From: Aphrophora alni
Lineage: Eukaryota; Arthropoda; Insecta; Hemiptera; Aphrophoridae
Direction: 5' to 3'
NCBI GenBank assembly: GCA_963513935.1
Contig: OY740774.1
Coordinates: 97,471,668-97,535,667, forward strand
DNA length: 64,000 nt
Each line of letters starts with the position of its first letter. Position 1 is the stretch's first letter. The notes under the pieces were generated by a model. It did not search any database. It had not been told where the DNA came from and saw only the letters and a program-made list of their open reading frames with translations. Both the position numbers and the translations under genes were made by a program. Shown here piece by piece: positions 35,300 to 47,633 of the stretch.

Positions 35300-36310
35300 A
35301 ATGTATGTTCTTCACCAATATATAATCTAATCTAAAATGTTCTACAATATTTATAAATCAGTACAGTTCAATTTGAGAAATATATGAGACGCAAGCATGC
35401 TTGGATTTATAAAACGACGTGTTTGATACATTACTTTGCAAGCTGTATTAAGCGTAGCAGATATACGCTTTTATATTTACTCACATAAGGGGAATTAAAA
35501 CGGGGGGATATAAAGTGACAATAGTAGAACAGAAATAAATCCTCGCGTAGTAATTTTATTTATTGTTTTAAACGTTGGCAGAGATAAAATATGACGCTTT
35601 AAAAAAATACAAGAAAATCAACATTGTAAGTTGGTTATGCTTATCGTTTTAAACATATATTCTTGTAGATTGATTTATGATATGATGCTTCTTATTAAAC
35701 TCTATTGACGTTCTTTTGCTTTGAATTAATCACACGTTGACATACAAACAAAAATTCAGATTAAAGAGAAATAAATCTGTATAGTTCCTTAGCTTAGCTC
35801 ACTCTGTTTTAGTCAAAATCTTTTCACTAAAATATTACGGGTGTCTTATGAATATTTTCTGCACATATCGGTTAACATAGAAGGGACATAACAGGTTTGG
35901 GCCAATATAGTCACCTCTAATTTTCTCGGTTTTCTCTATTCATTATAACCAGATTTGGAGAGGTTAAAGTATAAGTGCCCATCATGCTAAAAGACAGCTT
36001 TTTCATTCTAACAACAGAAACATGTTTTTACTTTTTTTTTAATATAAGAGGAGTATATATATAGTAATATTAGAACGAAGTAATATTAACCTCTGGTATA
36101 GTAATATTAGAATGAAGATTTGCAAATTAAATTATATATCACGAGGGCGCGACAATCCGCTGATGACTCTTGTAAAGAATATTATACAAAACTATAAAAC
36201 AACTCTTATACACCATGACCAACTTAAAACCAGACCACCGAACCGAAAAAGGCCACTACTAGTAACCACTCTCGCTACAATACAAAATATTTTTATGAAT
36301 GAATTAAATA
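35300..36310 (+). repeat. Repeat family CD, copy 3
   Basis: Matches 1880-2830: shared pieces include TATAAATCAG(A/T)ACAGTTC, TTTTATATTTAC(A/T)CA, ATAAATCC(C/T)CGCGTAG, ATAAAATATGACGCTTTA, GCACATATCGGTT and TATTCATTATAA(A/C)CAG in order. It ends next to the piggyBac remnant, whose insertion may have cut it short; the D part is missing here. Confidence 0.7.
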
Positions 36311-36339
36311 AATGAAATGACAATAAGAAGAAGTATCTG

Positions 36340-37764
36340 TACTTTTATTTTACAGATGGAGAGACTCCAAAGCGTGAACCAACACAGTGTTTTGCTCCTA
36401 CCAGAGGACAATGAAGACAGCTTTGTTGGATATATTATATTTTTACAATGTAATCAATTATATTTTATAGACGCTACGCTAGTATGTTGGTTCAAATAAA
36501 GCGCCTTTCAAATTACTTAATATTATGTTTGTTCACATAAGACGCTGAATCTTGTGATGACAAACACCTCGCAGAAGTACCTTCTCATAGTTTGTTGGAG
36601 TCAGATGAACTGGAAGTTCCTGTAGCGAAGCTGTTGGTTCATTCAAGCAGTCTACTAAAAACCAACCTCGCAAGGAAAAAATAGTTCCCAATTAGAAATA
36701 TGTTGATCCAGACCCATCCACGTATGGAATGTAACTCATGGATCCTATAGACTACTTTCTGTACTTTTTTGATGAATATTTGATAGAGCACATGGTAAAT
36801 CAATGCAATCTGTTTAGTATCCAGAAAAGTGCAAAGCTTTTAATCCATACTTACAAGAACTGTATCAGTTTATAGGTACCTGTACATTAGAGCTTTCACC
36901 CTTTTAAAAGGTCTAAAATATATCGGACTGGAAACTAGAATAGAACAAATTGATGGTGTAAATCAACGAAACAAATGGAGGGGATAAAATCAAATATCCA
37001 CTTTAACGATAACACTTATCAACCTCATACTACTGATGCAGACTTGGATTGGGTGTACAATATTCGTCCTATGGTTGACTCATATTTTCAAAAGTTCCAT
37101 GAAATTCCTTTTGAATATAGAATGTTTATTATAAAGGAGCAAAGTATGCTTTTCAAGGGTAAATCTAACTTAAAACAGTACAACTCTAAAAACGTCATAA
37201 ATGGGGTTATCAAATTTTGCTAAATGTGTAGCAAATGGTTTGTACATTTCGAATTATACACAGGTCGTTCAAACCTGCTAATGGAAACTAGCACGGGCCT
37301 AGAAACTAAAACTACTTCTTGTACTTTGATAATAATTGGTATTCTTCTCCAGCTTTATTTGTCGCATTGTCCAAAATAATTGTTAGAAAGTCATAAGGTT
37401 CAGGAATGATGTTCAAATCAGAAAAAAGAGTTTATTGCTGGAGGAGGTCAAGGCAGTTTCGAAGAAAAAGAAACAACTAATGATGAAGTTGCTATTACAG
37501 CAATAAGTGTGGACAACAGAGCAGTTGACATAGCCACTACTTTCAACAGCGCTGAACCAGTGGTAAACTGTCAAACGTTTATGTAAAATCAAAAGAAAGG
37601 AATTTAAATACCCCCCCCCACATGCAATTGCAAACTACAATCAATTTATGATGAGGTGCAGACCCTCTCGATGGGCTAGTTTCCTAATACAGAATTAAAG
37701 TCCGTTCATAAAAGTAGTCTGCTTAACCACTTCAAGATTTCTTACTATGGACAGTCTGGGTTAA
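36340..37764 (+). pseudogene. piggyBac-type transposase, broken
   Basis: Successive pieces of a piggyBac transposase appear in the right order but in changing frames. An acidic N-terminal piece (about 36358-36420 and 36541-36690). PIDYFLYFFDEYLIEHMVNQ at about 36750 (family: F…FF…L…I…TN). LYQFIG at about 36870, after a frameshift. IHFNDNT then IRPMVDSYFQKF, LFKGKSNLKQYN (36975-37190; family: IDEQMxPFKGR…LKQY). HFELYTGRSN at about 37244. YFDNNWYSSPALF at 37322 (family: YFDNFFTS). SVDNRAVDIATTF at about 37520. HAIANYNQFM at about 37621 (family: YNxxMGGVD). The first catalytic Asp of the IDEQ motif is Lys, and the GGVD aspartate is gone, while the Asp of YFDN remains. The C-terminal zinc-binding end is absent. 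TCTGGG-TTAA at 37755-37764 could be the right end of the element. Inactive and old. Confidence 0.88.
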
Positions 37765-38930
37765 GAAAAATTAACCCTCCTCAGTAGGTTCCGAGCTCAG
37801 TGACATGCCGTCACAATGTGCACTTATTTAAATTCTAAAACAAAATTATTTGTTGAGTATATCCAAATTTGTATTGCTACACATTTCAAAAATAAATTTT
37901 TGTTTAATAATGCAATCACAATAAAAGTAATTATATAGCACAACAGCTAATGAAGCCTACTAGACGGTTTTCAGAAAGGTAATGTAAAGACAACAAAAGT
38001 ACTTGACGTTGGTATGTTCTAATCTACGCAACCACACTTCATTCTCACTTTAACTCAAGATTCTGTGTGAACTTTGTAACCTTTTGAATAACTATGGAGA
38101 TTTAATCGAAATCATCCTTCACCTTCCACGAGAGCTACCTTCTAGATCTAACTGTTAACTCTTATATTTTTAAAACTCATATGTTACCCCTATTCAAATA
38201 GCCATCAAATGAAATGATTTTCTATCAATTATATTATTAATTCCATCTTGAATAAATTTACTTTAGAACAGAATGGTATCAATGAAGTTTTATTATTTAA
38301 TGAATAGAAACAAAGCAACGTCTTCACAGAAGTTTTAACAAAGAAACAATATGTATATCTAAGTAGGAGAAATGAAACTGAAAGTTGAAATTATTCATTT
38401 CGGAACTAAAGAAACTAATGGGAATAAATAGATAATAAGAATTGTAAATTACACTTTGAATTAAACCTTATACACTTTTAAATGTAAAATAGAAACTTCT
38501 ATAATGTCAAGCAATATATAAAGGGAATTATGGTTTATTTATATGTTTATTCATAATATCATATATAACGTCAGACACTAATTTTCGACAATCTTTTGTT
38601 GAAAGTAATATTATATTATAACTACATATGAATCTATATCAATTTTTAAAAAAAATTCCATTTTTTCTTATTCATTCGTGAATTTAAAAAGTACAGGATT
38701 CTTCATTACACCAATTTATTATATCATAGTTCCCGTAAAGGAGAATTACGAAGAATTACTTTTATTTTTAGATTGATCATTCATAACTTATAAAGTTGGA
38801 TAATTCTTTAAGCAACGAACATTTGGTTACCAAACGACAACTGGTGGAGTTACATAATGGTGCGCACCTATAAACTGTCCATAAATGTATTGTGTTGTAT
38901 TATGTTTATTTTATTTTAATGTAGTGAGGA
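37765..38930. other. No recognisable feature
   Basis: AT-rich; nothing supportable beyond a second TTAACCC at 37771, close to the suggested piggyBac end. Confidence 0.4.
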
Positions 38931-38953
38931 CCTCAGATGAGCAAATAAGATTA

Positions 38954-39000
38954 CTGATGATCGGATAAAAATTCCGAAACGCGTTATAATAAAACGAAAA
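38954..39000 (+). repeat. Hammerhead-like motif, best core match
   Basis: CTGATGA (38954-38960) is followed by TC, then GGA paired with TCC across a seven-base loop, then GAAACGCG (from 38976), then a T/A-rich stretch and AAAACG (38991-38996). Both invariant core segments of a hammerhead are intact. Stem II is only three strict base pairs here, and stem I partners are not obvious, so it is probably a relic of a Penelope-like or retrozyme-type tail rather than an active ribozyme. Confidence 0.5.
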
Positions 39001-39009
39001 ATAAGTCAC

Positions 39010-40129
39010 GTGACAGAGAAAAAAAATAAGGGGAGATATTCTGTCTTAAAATTAGGTTTCCATGGGTTATGAAATTGTTTTTGAATCTTCATGATACTAT
39101 CACAAATATTGAACATCAAAAGATGATTATTTATTGCATCGCGTAATAACCAGTGGAAATCATCACAACAATAAGTTTTCTTTCGTCTCTTTTTCAACCA
39201 ATCTTCTGATACACAATTTTCGTAAACCCCACTTCTATAATCGCTGTCTTCCTTTCAGTACTCCTCTTCTCTTTCACCCCCTGGTTTAGCTATAAACCTC
39301 TTACTGTGTTCTACTTTGCCGTTTTAGGCCAATGAACAACCAAACATAATCTTTGGTAATTTATTATGTGGCTATATCTGATTATCTGTTTGCATTTTGT
39401 ACTGCATTTTGTTTTTCTTGTTTATTTTCAGACCCAGGCAATGATTTTCAAACCCTTTTAATTAAAGGTATGATTTTCCTACCATGTCAATATCACCTAA
39501 ATATTATGCGTTGCATTGTTGTTAGTTATTAATTGACTAACCCTATTCAAAATTATTTTTGCCTTCTATTATAGAACAACTATCCTTCTCTTCCTACACA
39601 TCCCCTTTATTCCACTATTCTACAACGGTATCTCTCCTCTACCATTTGCCCCCCCCCCACGTTTTATTCAATGTTATTGTTACCAAGATTTTATTTCATA
39701 TATAATGATTACTCCCTAATACATCAGATATGTTTTTCATACTTATTATTCTACGATGCCTCTTTACAAATTATCAGTAAATATTATATTGTAGTTCCTC
39801 AAATACTAATCTCAAGAAATTAAATATAACTATACTTACTTTCGCACTCAGTATATTTAAAAAAATCCAAATAGCTAAACTGTTTAATTTTCTATACCAT
39901 GCCAAACAGAACGAACTATAAAAAAAAGCTCGAAATTGAAGTATATTGTATTTCAGTTTCTTCTTCATAATATATTATTCTTATTACTATAAAAATGGAC
40001 GGAGAAAATAACAAAAAATATATTTTAAATCGTTTTATTTTATGAGAACTTCTATAAGCTATACTGATGTATTTATAAATGTGAATCTTATAAATATATC
40101 AAATTCCATGTAAAGAATCTTCTTTGAGA
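39010..40129. other. No clear feature; partial repeats
   Basis: Mostly AT-rich. Around 39240-39320 there is a partial match to the 33780-34390 repeat, and a C9 run lies near 39651. No coding signal. Confidence 0.4.
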
Positions 40130-40340
40130 TAAAATATACATACATCTGATCTAAAATATTGTACAATCTTTACAAATCATCACGATACCATATTGAGCAA
40201 TATTACAGAGAAGTATGCTTAGGGAAAATATAAATGACGTGTCTGATGAATTACGTTGCAAGATTTATTAAGTGTAGCATATACATGGTTTTATATTCCC
40301 TGGTACATAGGGAATTAAAGCGGAGAAATATAGTCTTACT
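40130..40340 (+). repeat. Repeat family CD, copy 4 (left part)
   Basis: Matches the start of CD copies 1 and 3: ATCT(G/A)ATCTAAAAT, TTACGTTGCAAG(A/G)TTTATTA, GTAGCA(G)ATA and GGGAATTAAAGCGG(A/G)G(A/G)AATA appear in the same order and orientation. Confidence 0.65.
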
Positions 40341-40401
40341 TCTGTAATGAATACTTTTTTTTGTAAATGAAAGGACACACATTTTTTTTGAAAAAGACGA
40401 G

Positions 40402-40427
40402 GTTTCAATGATAATTATCATCATAAG
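40402..40427 (-). repeat. Hammerhead-like motif H4
   Basis: On the minus strand: CTTATGA (one base off CTGATGA), then the self-complementary TGATAATTATCA, then TT and GAAACC. The hairpin is strong and GAAAC is intact, but the essential G of the core is replaced by T. Single copy in the window; shape resemblance only. Confidence 0.35.
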
Positions 40428-42059
40428 TGATTCACCAACTCAATCACATAATATGAGGTTTGTTAAAATATAAAACAAAATATTGTTGGACCAGAAATAA
40501 AAACGAAGCAAAATGATGTTTGAGACAAATAGAAATATGTTTTTACAATATATTATTGTTGCACACTTTATGTTCTTCACGAAATAAACTTTATCAACAA
40601 TAAATCATTACTTCATTTTATCTTCCGAAGGTGTTTTTAGACTAGATATACATTTATTTTAGTTTCTCATTGTGGTACAGATATAAATCTGGGGTAACAA
40701 TTTATTCCGTTGTTAGAAATGTCTGTTCTAGAATAATATAAGAAATTCAACAGTGTTAGTAAAGTATTGGTTTAAAAATATTTAAACATGTATTATAGTA
40801 AGTTTATTTTTAATATAAAACATGTTATTTCTTTTTCATTGCATTAAACACATGTTAACATACAATAATACACAATAAAAAGAAATTCACTTTTATTTTG
40901 TACTTTGCAAGTAATCTGAACGAAACAACTAATAAGGTAAGAACAAATTATAACATTTGTAGCAAGTTCAGGTAGTCTAAAGCTCAATATAGGTACAATC
41001 AAGATTCCTGTATTATTCTGATAACAGGTGCTGGGTTGTATAGACTAAGGTAGCAGTTTCTCATTGGCTGAATATGCCACTGTTTTCAAACATAAGTTTC
41101 TATCATTAGCAGCCATAATTAGGAAAATTGTAGTATGACTTAACAAAAACCAAACCCATTTGCAACTACAGACGGGCCGAAACTAAAACATGAATAGGTA
41201 ACATATCAAATACACAGTGTTGTTTTAATATCTTGAAAATGTCATTACTCTGCTCTTCAAATACAAAAAAAAGTAGTTCTACATTTTGTGATAGGACATA
41301 GAGGTATAGAGAATAATACAGTATAGGGGGCTGATAGGCAAGTAAGCTGAGTAGAAATTAGTGTTTAGATTCATAGGAATTGAACTAATAGGTAAATAAA
41401 GAGGGGTGGTGTGCCAATCAACGATCAACAAGAGGATGATATCAAAACACCGACGAAGTTAACATAGTCTTTTAGTTTTTGAACAATTATAAATGAAGTA
41501 ACACTTCACACAAAAACAAAAACAAAATAAGTTCTCCAGATATGGAAACAATAAATACTTATTCCAAATTTTATTGAAATACGAAAAATTGGAGTTGGGA
41601 ATATTCAGAACTGAACAGACAAAAAGACAGAGGAAATAATAAAACAATTTTTTTTTATTCAGGGAACTTTTCGAAATTTTTACCAGTCAATTAGATTTTT
41701 AATTACTACTTATACGTGAAGAAGTAAAAACAATTGTATGAACTCATTTATTACTTAATTTGTAATAAATATACAGAACTCTTCACCCACATTTGAGTAT
41801 AGAAATAATACTCAAGATTTCGTTATTATGGAACACCTCACGTGATAAAAAACAAAACAAAAGAACATAAAACCAAACGCGTTGGAAAAGTATTTTAAAG
41901 TAAAAAAACATGTTGCAAACCAGATTTGGTTTAGTTGTGTAATCAAAATTAAGTATGATAATATAAATTTGATGTCAAAGGTGTATTGCTTACTAAATTG
42001 GTTTTGCAGTACTATTTTCTATGTTATTAAAATCTTTTGAATTATGTAAATTCAAAACT

Positions 42060-42760
42060 AATTTGTATATAAGTAAACAAATTTATCTTTTTACATCCTT
42101 TTAAGTTAGACGGATTCTCAGACAGGATTCATTTTGTAAACACTCACACTTTAAACAATCACAATTCGAGAATGAACTAAAAATATGAAAACCATCTTCA
42201 TCTCAATATGTTCCTTATTATTAGAAACATTTACTAATTAATAGTAAATTAACCTTTTTAATTCAGCATTATTGTATTCCAGATTCTTAATTGTGTGAAC
42301 TATTGAATTGTCAGAACACTGCAAGGTATGTCCGAAGACATGAGATTCTCGGCTTGACTGAATTCATGATATTGTTCAAATGAATGAAATGACAAAGACA
42401 TATAAATAAATATGTTGTAGATCATTGCACTGGAACTATTCAGCCTCGTTGTGAAATCAACTGGATATATGCGCGTAATGATGTTAACGTATGTCTATTA
42501 TTGCTTGGTTATATTTTTTACTGCTGTCTATCGGTAAAATACTTTAGTATTTGGTATAGTCTCTCCAAAATAAAATATCATACAATATATATTCAATGGT
42601 GGATAAATTACTTCGTTTTAATTACAACAGAATAAAGAGAAAAAGATTACAATCCAAAATATTTAAAAAAGGAAACATACTATCAAACCGTGTGTAAATT
42701 ACTAAAGGAAACAAACAACTTACTATTTTTCCAATAATTAAATACAACAATTATAAAATT
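42060..42760 (+). repeat. Repeat family CD, copy 4 (right part)
   Basis: Matches 5150-5770 and 3060-3880: GATTCATT(C/T)TGTAAACA, ATATGAAAACCA(C/T)CTTCATCT, ATGTTCCTT, GATCATTGCACTGGAA and GTCTATTGC/TATTGC appear in order. Separated from its likely left part (40130-40340) by about 1.7 kb of unmatched sequence. Confidence 0.65.
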
Positions 42761-43439
42761 TCTTAATTATTATCTAAAGCGAGCCTTTTCTACTTCTTCA
42801 CAAAATTGATCTATATCTGACCAGAATAACATTTTCTCAGGTCTTGCTTACGTTCTTTACAAAACCTAGAGACCTCGTGATTTGTCAAAGTACCTTCCAA
42901 GTACACTGAATCGCTTCAAGTAAGCCCTTCATTTTTTCTCATAAGGTGTTCTTATCATCTGTATTCAGTAGAACTTAGAGATGTATTGTTTTATCAAAGC
43001 AATCATCTCATAATCAGTATCTCATTGGGGAGGGACCAATTAGCAGACCTTTTGCTAGTCGAAAGACCTGCCCGCTCAGTATGATGTACTTATGTTGTAC
43101 GGAGAATATATCTGAAATTAAATATGATGTGGCATTCAGTCACCCTGATTTTTTCTACAGTTATATATAATTCAATATTGTCCTTCCTTGATAATAAACT
43201 CATTACATGTTCTTCCAATTATTCACAATGAGTCACTTTTTTTTTAACGTCGAAAATTACAGGTTCTCCAACAATATGGAGTTCCATTGTGTAGGGGAAA
43301 TAGGTGATTACCAAATTTCAATTTATTTTGTGGAGTCTTTCCTTCTCCACTTTAAATATATTGAAATTTTACCGTGTATTCCTCAAGTGGGAATAATGAC
43401 TTAATCTCAAACTGAACTACTAAAGCCAGTGGCAATAAG
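42761..43439. other. No recognisable feature
   Basis: Unassigned. The plus frame at 43207-43404 has no motif. Confidence 0.4.
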
Positions 43440-43720
43440 TTATTTACTCTGATACAGTTATTTTAGGCAAGTTGTTTACCGTCATTAATCCAGTCCTGTC
43501 TGTGATAGTTTTATATTTAGTCTTAGTTTTGACTGATCAGGTCAAGTTTAAAGTTTAGGTTCTTTTCTTAAGCTATAGATTTAGTTTTATATTTCAACAT
43601 GACCACATGCTACTAGGCTTTGTTGGTGTTTTATATTTATGATCAAGGTTTAACACTTAATAACGAGAGTTGATTTATACTCTCAAAACTTTTTGTATTA
43701 ATTTTTATATACTCAAAATG
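43440..43720 (+). repeat. Repeat family H1 with hammerhead-like tail, copy 2
   Basis: The body (CAAGTTGTTTACCG, TTTAGTCTTAG, GGTTCTTTTCTTAAGCT) matches the minus-strand copy at 51780-51990. The tail at 43656-43700 reads TTAATAACGAGAGTTGATTT then ATACTCTC and AAAACTT: the GAGAG/CTCTC stem is intact but GAAAC has decayed to AAAAC. Confidence 0.65.
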
Positions 43721-45985
43721 TTAATATAATCTTTAATTATTAAATAACTACGTTTTGTTTTTAAATCTATGTAATTATTTGTATATACGAGTTAAAACTA
43801 AAGACAATCTTTAATTCAACTTGATTTTGGATATATTTAAAACATTTTTACAGTATTTAATTAATTTTTGAAACTCTATGTGTTAGTTTAGTTTTGTAGG
43901 GCATACTTACTGTAAATTAGTTATGAAAGAGAGACTATTTGCTGTATTTTGAGACATTCCACTAAATCATAGTATGGGAAATCTTTTAATAATTATAGGG
44001 ATGCATAGGTATTATTGCTCTTAAAGAGAATGCTACATGTTATCTGTTGACTTTAAGAGTTCGATAATGAAATAATTGACCTGTTATCATTTTACTGGCA
44101 AGAAGCTAAAGCTGTTTAGAGTTTAATCCCTTGCTTAATTATTTTTTATTTAACTATTAAACTCATTGAAGGGATACATCGATTTAACTGTTTTAGAGGT
44201 TGAATTCCATAAACCGTTGTGTTAAATTGCTCTAACAGACATATTCATTCCCTTAGGAAAATGTTTTAATCTAATATTGTATATATATAAATTTATTAAG
44301 CAACCGATATAATTTTTAAAATTCTAGTTACAGAAATGAAAAAACACAGGATATAACAAAAACGACATTAATAATAATACGTTTGTGTTTATTGTAGTGT
44401 TGCGGGTCCTACAAGTAAACATTTTCAGTTTTTATGAAAATATAGTTTGTAGTTATTTGATATCATAGGACTTTCTTCGAATGTTTTCTCTTTCTTTAAT
44501 TTAAATCTTTCAATAGAACGAAGTAAAACAATTCATATTGGGTAATATTAGGTTTATATAGTGATTCATTGTTTTGAATTAGTGAAACTTAAATTGTTTA
44601 AATTATAATAGTGTACTTACCCTTAAGTTCTTTTAAAATTACTAATTAAATAACAATATATAAAGGAGTAATTTAAAATGTAAAATCTATTGTATTTCGC
44701 TTTGTTTTGTTTTTTACTGTTTAAATTTTATAAATGTTCGATTATCCAGACCTTAAAAAAGGAAGAAAAAGACCCCTAGCTTTTAAAATAATCTAACAAC
44801 GTCGTAATGTAAAAAGAACAAGAGTTGATTAAAAGAGACCTGTCAGGGAAAATGAAAGAGAAGGATCATAATAGTCTTTATAAAAAAACTGTAGAGCAAG
44901 CTAGGCTCCTTCGGGGTTGCCAAACTTGTACTTAATAAAGTAAGCCCCTGAGTGTAAAATCTATTGTTTTTATATACCCTTTCAGGTGGAGGTCTAGAAA
45001 TAAAATTTGGAAGGAAAACCTTAGAAACAAAGTTGCTACAAAACATACAGTATAAAAATGACGATATCGCTGTTTACATAATAAATAGACTAAAGTGACA
45101 TATTACAATCTCAAGAATCCCAAGAGATGAGGGTAACATCACAGGAGAATGTTGAAGAATAATGTATGAAAACCTGTGCCTCAAGTGAAATACTTCTTAT
45201 ATTATTTAGAAGAATGTAAGAATAGTAACGGTTTTTTCAGTTGGAAGTACACATATTGTCACAGGCGTTTGTGCTTTTAAATAATGCATTTTATAAAGTC
45301 ATTTGGTTGGTAAACTCTTGGAAATATATAATTGTGTATTCAAATCTAATATAAGTATTACGTTACGTTTCTTTAATATTATAAATGTTCCAAGTTCTAT
45401 ATCATATTTTGTTATGGTTGTTAATTATAAAAGTAAATCTATAACATTATTAAGATATATATTAATGCGTGATTTTTATTGGTTTAAAATCCATTTTATT
45501 ATTATTATACTTTTATATTATAAAAAAAGTCATAGTATATAATAATACTATAGTCAGGATAGTATTATTATATTTTATCCTGTTTTAGAGTTATCACAAT
45601 CTCAACCGATTCCAACTTGATATTGAATTATCACCTAAAATGTTTCTTTTTTCTAAGTTTATTATGAACACAACTAAAACCCAATTTTAACAAGAAAACT
45701 TAGATACTAATTTCGAATAGGAAAAATCTGTATTTTATGAATTCCGAATAAAAACAAAAAATAAAAACTTGTATACAAAAGTGTATATGTAAGGAAATCA
45801 TGAAAAAGTTTTGGTAAAAAGACTTTAATTTAGCTAAAGTAATTTTACTATAATACTTATTGTGAAAGGTAAAGAACAAGATTTTCCTCCTTGTTGTAAG
45901 AACTTATTCAAATTTTCTTTTCTTACATAAAGAGTTTACGGTGAAATAAAGAGTTGTATAAAATCGTTATCTTTAATAAAATTTA
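43721..45985. other. No recognisable feature
   Basis: AT-rich. A slightly GC-richer patch at 44890-45000, open on the minus strand (44843-45046), contains CTAGGCTCCTTCGGGGTTGC; it may be an old repeat but I cannot assign it. Confidence 0.4.
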
Positions 45986-46059
45986 AATAAAAATAATAGT
46001 GTTTAAACAATTATAATTTTGAAAAACAACAACAAAACATTTTGTACTACTAAGGATAA

Positions 46060-46300
46060 AACTTTAGAGTTGTTTTTAATTATAGCAGCTGATGATCTAA
46101 CCTTAATTGGATTTCAAAAAGAATTCATTTTCTAACTCCTGGTGGAATTTCCAAGCTTTTATAATACTGTCTTCTCTGCTTTTTCTTCAGAGAATGATAC
46201 TCCTTAATGTACTTTCAATTTCGTTATTTCGTTTTGTACTGGTCTGCCTCTCCTCTTTGAAAACATACAAAAGAACTTTGACCAGTAATTGTTTGCTTTG
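46060..46300 (+). repeat. Repeat family G, copy 2
   Basis: Second copy of the unit at 29610-29830, same strand; see that entry for the landmarks. The plus frame 46107-46307 lies over it but the other copy does not keep it open, so I do not call a gene. Confidence 0.6.
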
Positions 46301-46719
46301 TAATTAATGTTCTTGTTATTTACGTTTATCTTTTATGAGTATATACATTAGTAAATTTATCCAATATTATTTTTAATAAACATACGTTTTACTATAATTG
46401 ATTTTGTATTGTTATTAATTAATAAATGTATAAGAATTTTGTATTATACAAAATCTAATTAAAATGATAAACATATAAGGACGGTTACATGTACTTAAAA
46501 ATATTAGTTATTGGTATGTAACAGGGGTGGCTGGTACGTTGCCACTGTGGGACAGTAGCACCCCCTAAGATAAATAAATAGGAAAATATGATAAAGATAC
46601 ATATACAAATTATGTGTAATTATAAATTTTATACTTTTATTTACAATACAGAGCAATACGACAAAGTAAAAAAAAAAATAGTAAAACATATTTTTTAATG
46701 AGGTTGTTTATATACACAA

Positions 46720-47543
46720 TTGTAACTTCAAGGAAGGCCATCGATGTATTCGGTACGACTAAAAAACACTCCCCAGGATTCGTTTGCCTTGTAGTGTGTC
46801 AGTGAATGGGCGGAGGCAGCACTACAAAATCCGCATTTCCTTCAAATTATTTGTGTACGTTTTACTTTGTAAACTTTGAAGTCTAGTTTACATACGATAT
46901 TTGATGGTTTTCCACTCCACAAAATACAACCACGGAAGGTTTGTCGAAATGTTTAAATAATGAAATAATCAAAGTGCGAAAATAGTATCCGAATTAGTTA
47001 ATAGCGAAAACATACGATGAGGATAATATAATTAAAGGTTATTAGACAGAGGTTCAGCTGAAAATACAAGTTTGCAAATATGCAAATTCCTTTTATTGTT
47101 ATCCATATCAACTAAATCTTAAAATGAAACATAAACTTCATCAATGAAAATGTAAGTTTATTTTTTTGCAAATCTCTCAGATATAGCTATATCTTTTTCA
47201 ATAGGTCTTTGTGAAAAATACATTGTAAAGATAACCAATTTAAATCACTTGGGCGCTTACGAATTGAAAGGATCAGATCGTCGCGAACAGACTGATTAAT
47301 ACTCTCCACGTTTTCTACCTTTCTTGATGATCTTGTTTGCCCGAATTTTGGATTTTCCAGTGTTGTACCCATTTCTTCAAACGTTATGACCCATTTTCGA
47401 ATGAGAGGTGTGATTGACGCATCATTTAAGTAGTGAAAACCTCGAATATTACAGAATCTTCTACGCGATACAGTCGCCGAATCACAATTTTTGTGAAACT
47501 CTCGCACGCACAACACACAGTCAACTCCCGTGAAATGCTCCAT
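46720..47543 (-). pseudogene. Mariner-like transposase with intact DUF4817 domain, decayed catalytic part
   Basis: From the ATG at 47543 the minus strand reads about 118 residues to a stop at 47187: MEHFTGVDCVLCVREFHKN, a spacer, SITPLIRKWVITFEEMGTTL, then ENVESINQSVRDD, and IFHKDLLKKI. This is the full order of the DUF4817/helix-turn-helix N-terminus of insect mariner-like transposases (start MExFTxxxRxFxV, KWxxxFEExGxxxxxPxxGRxRTxRxxENIxxVRxxV, RILHxDL). I prefer this ATG to the upstream one at 47633 because family members begin at the MExFT motif. After the stop only scraps remain: YIFIDEVYVSF (47154-47122; family F(S)DEAxF, first catalytic Asp), NNKRNLHIC (about 47100; family NKQNxRxW), VVVFCGVEN (about 46925; family VTVWCG). 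About 40 residues between the domains are gone. Non-functional. Confidence 0.85.
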
Positions 47544-47633
47544 AGCGATAGAATTCCCAAAATCCAGGCTATCGATTGATATACACCCCCATCTCCCCTT
47601 GGATTTGTTGCGTTCACGCAGTAACCCAAACAA

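Noticed and set aside
44843..45046. Possible gene or tRNA-derived SINE in a GC-richer patch
   Set aside because: No A-box/B-box spacing or coding motif could be supported.
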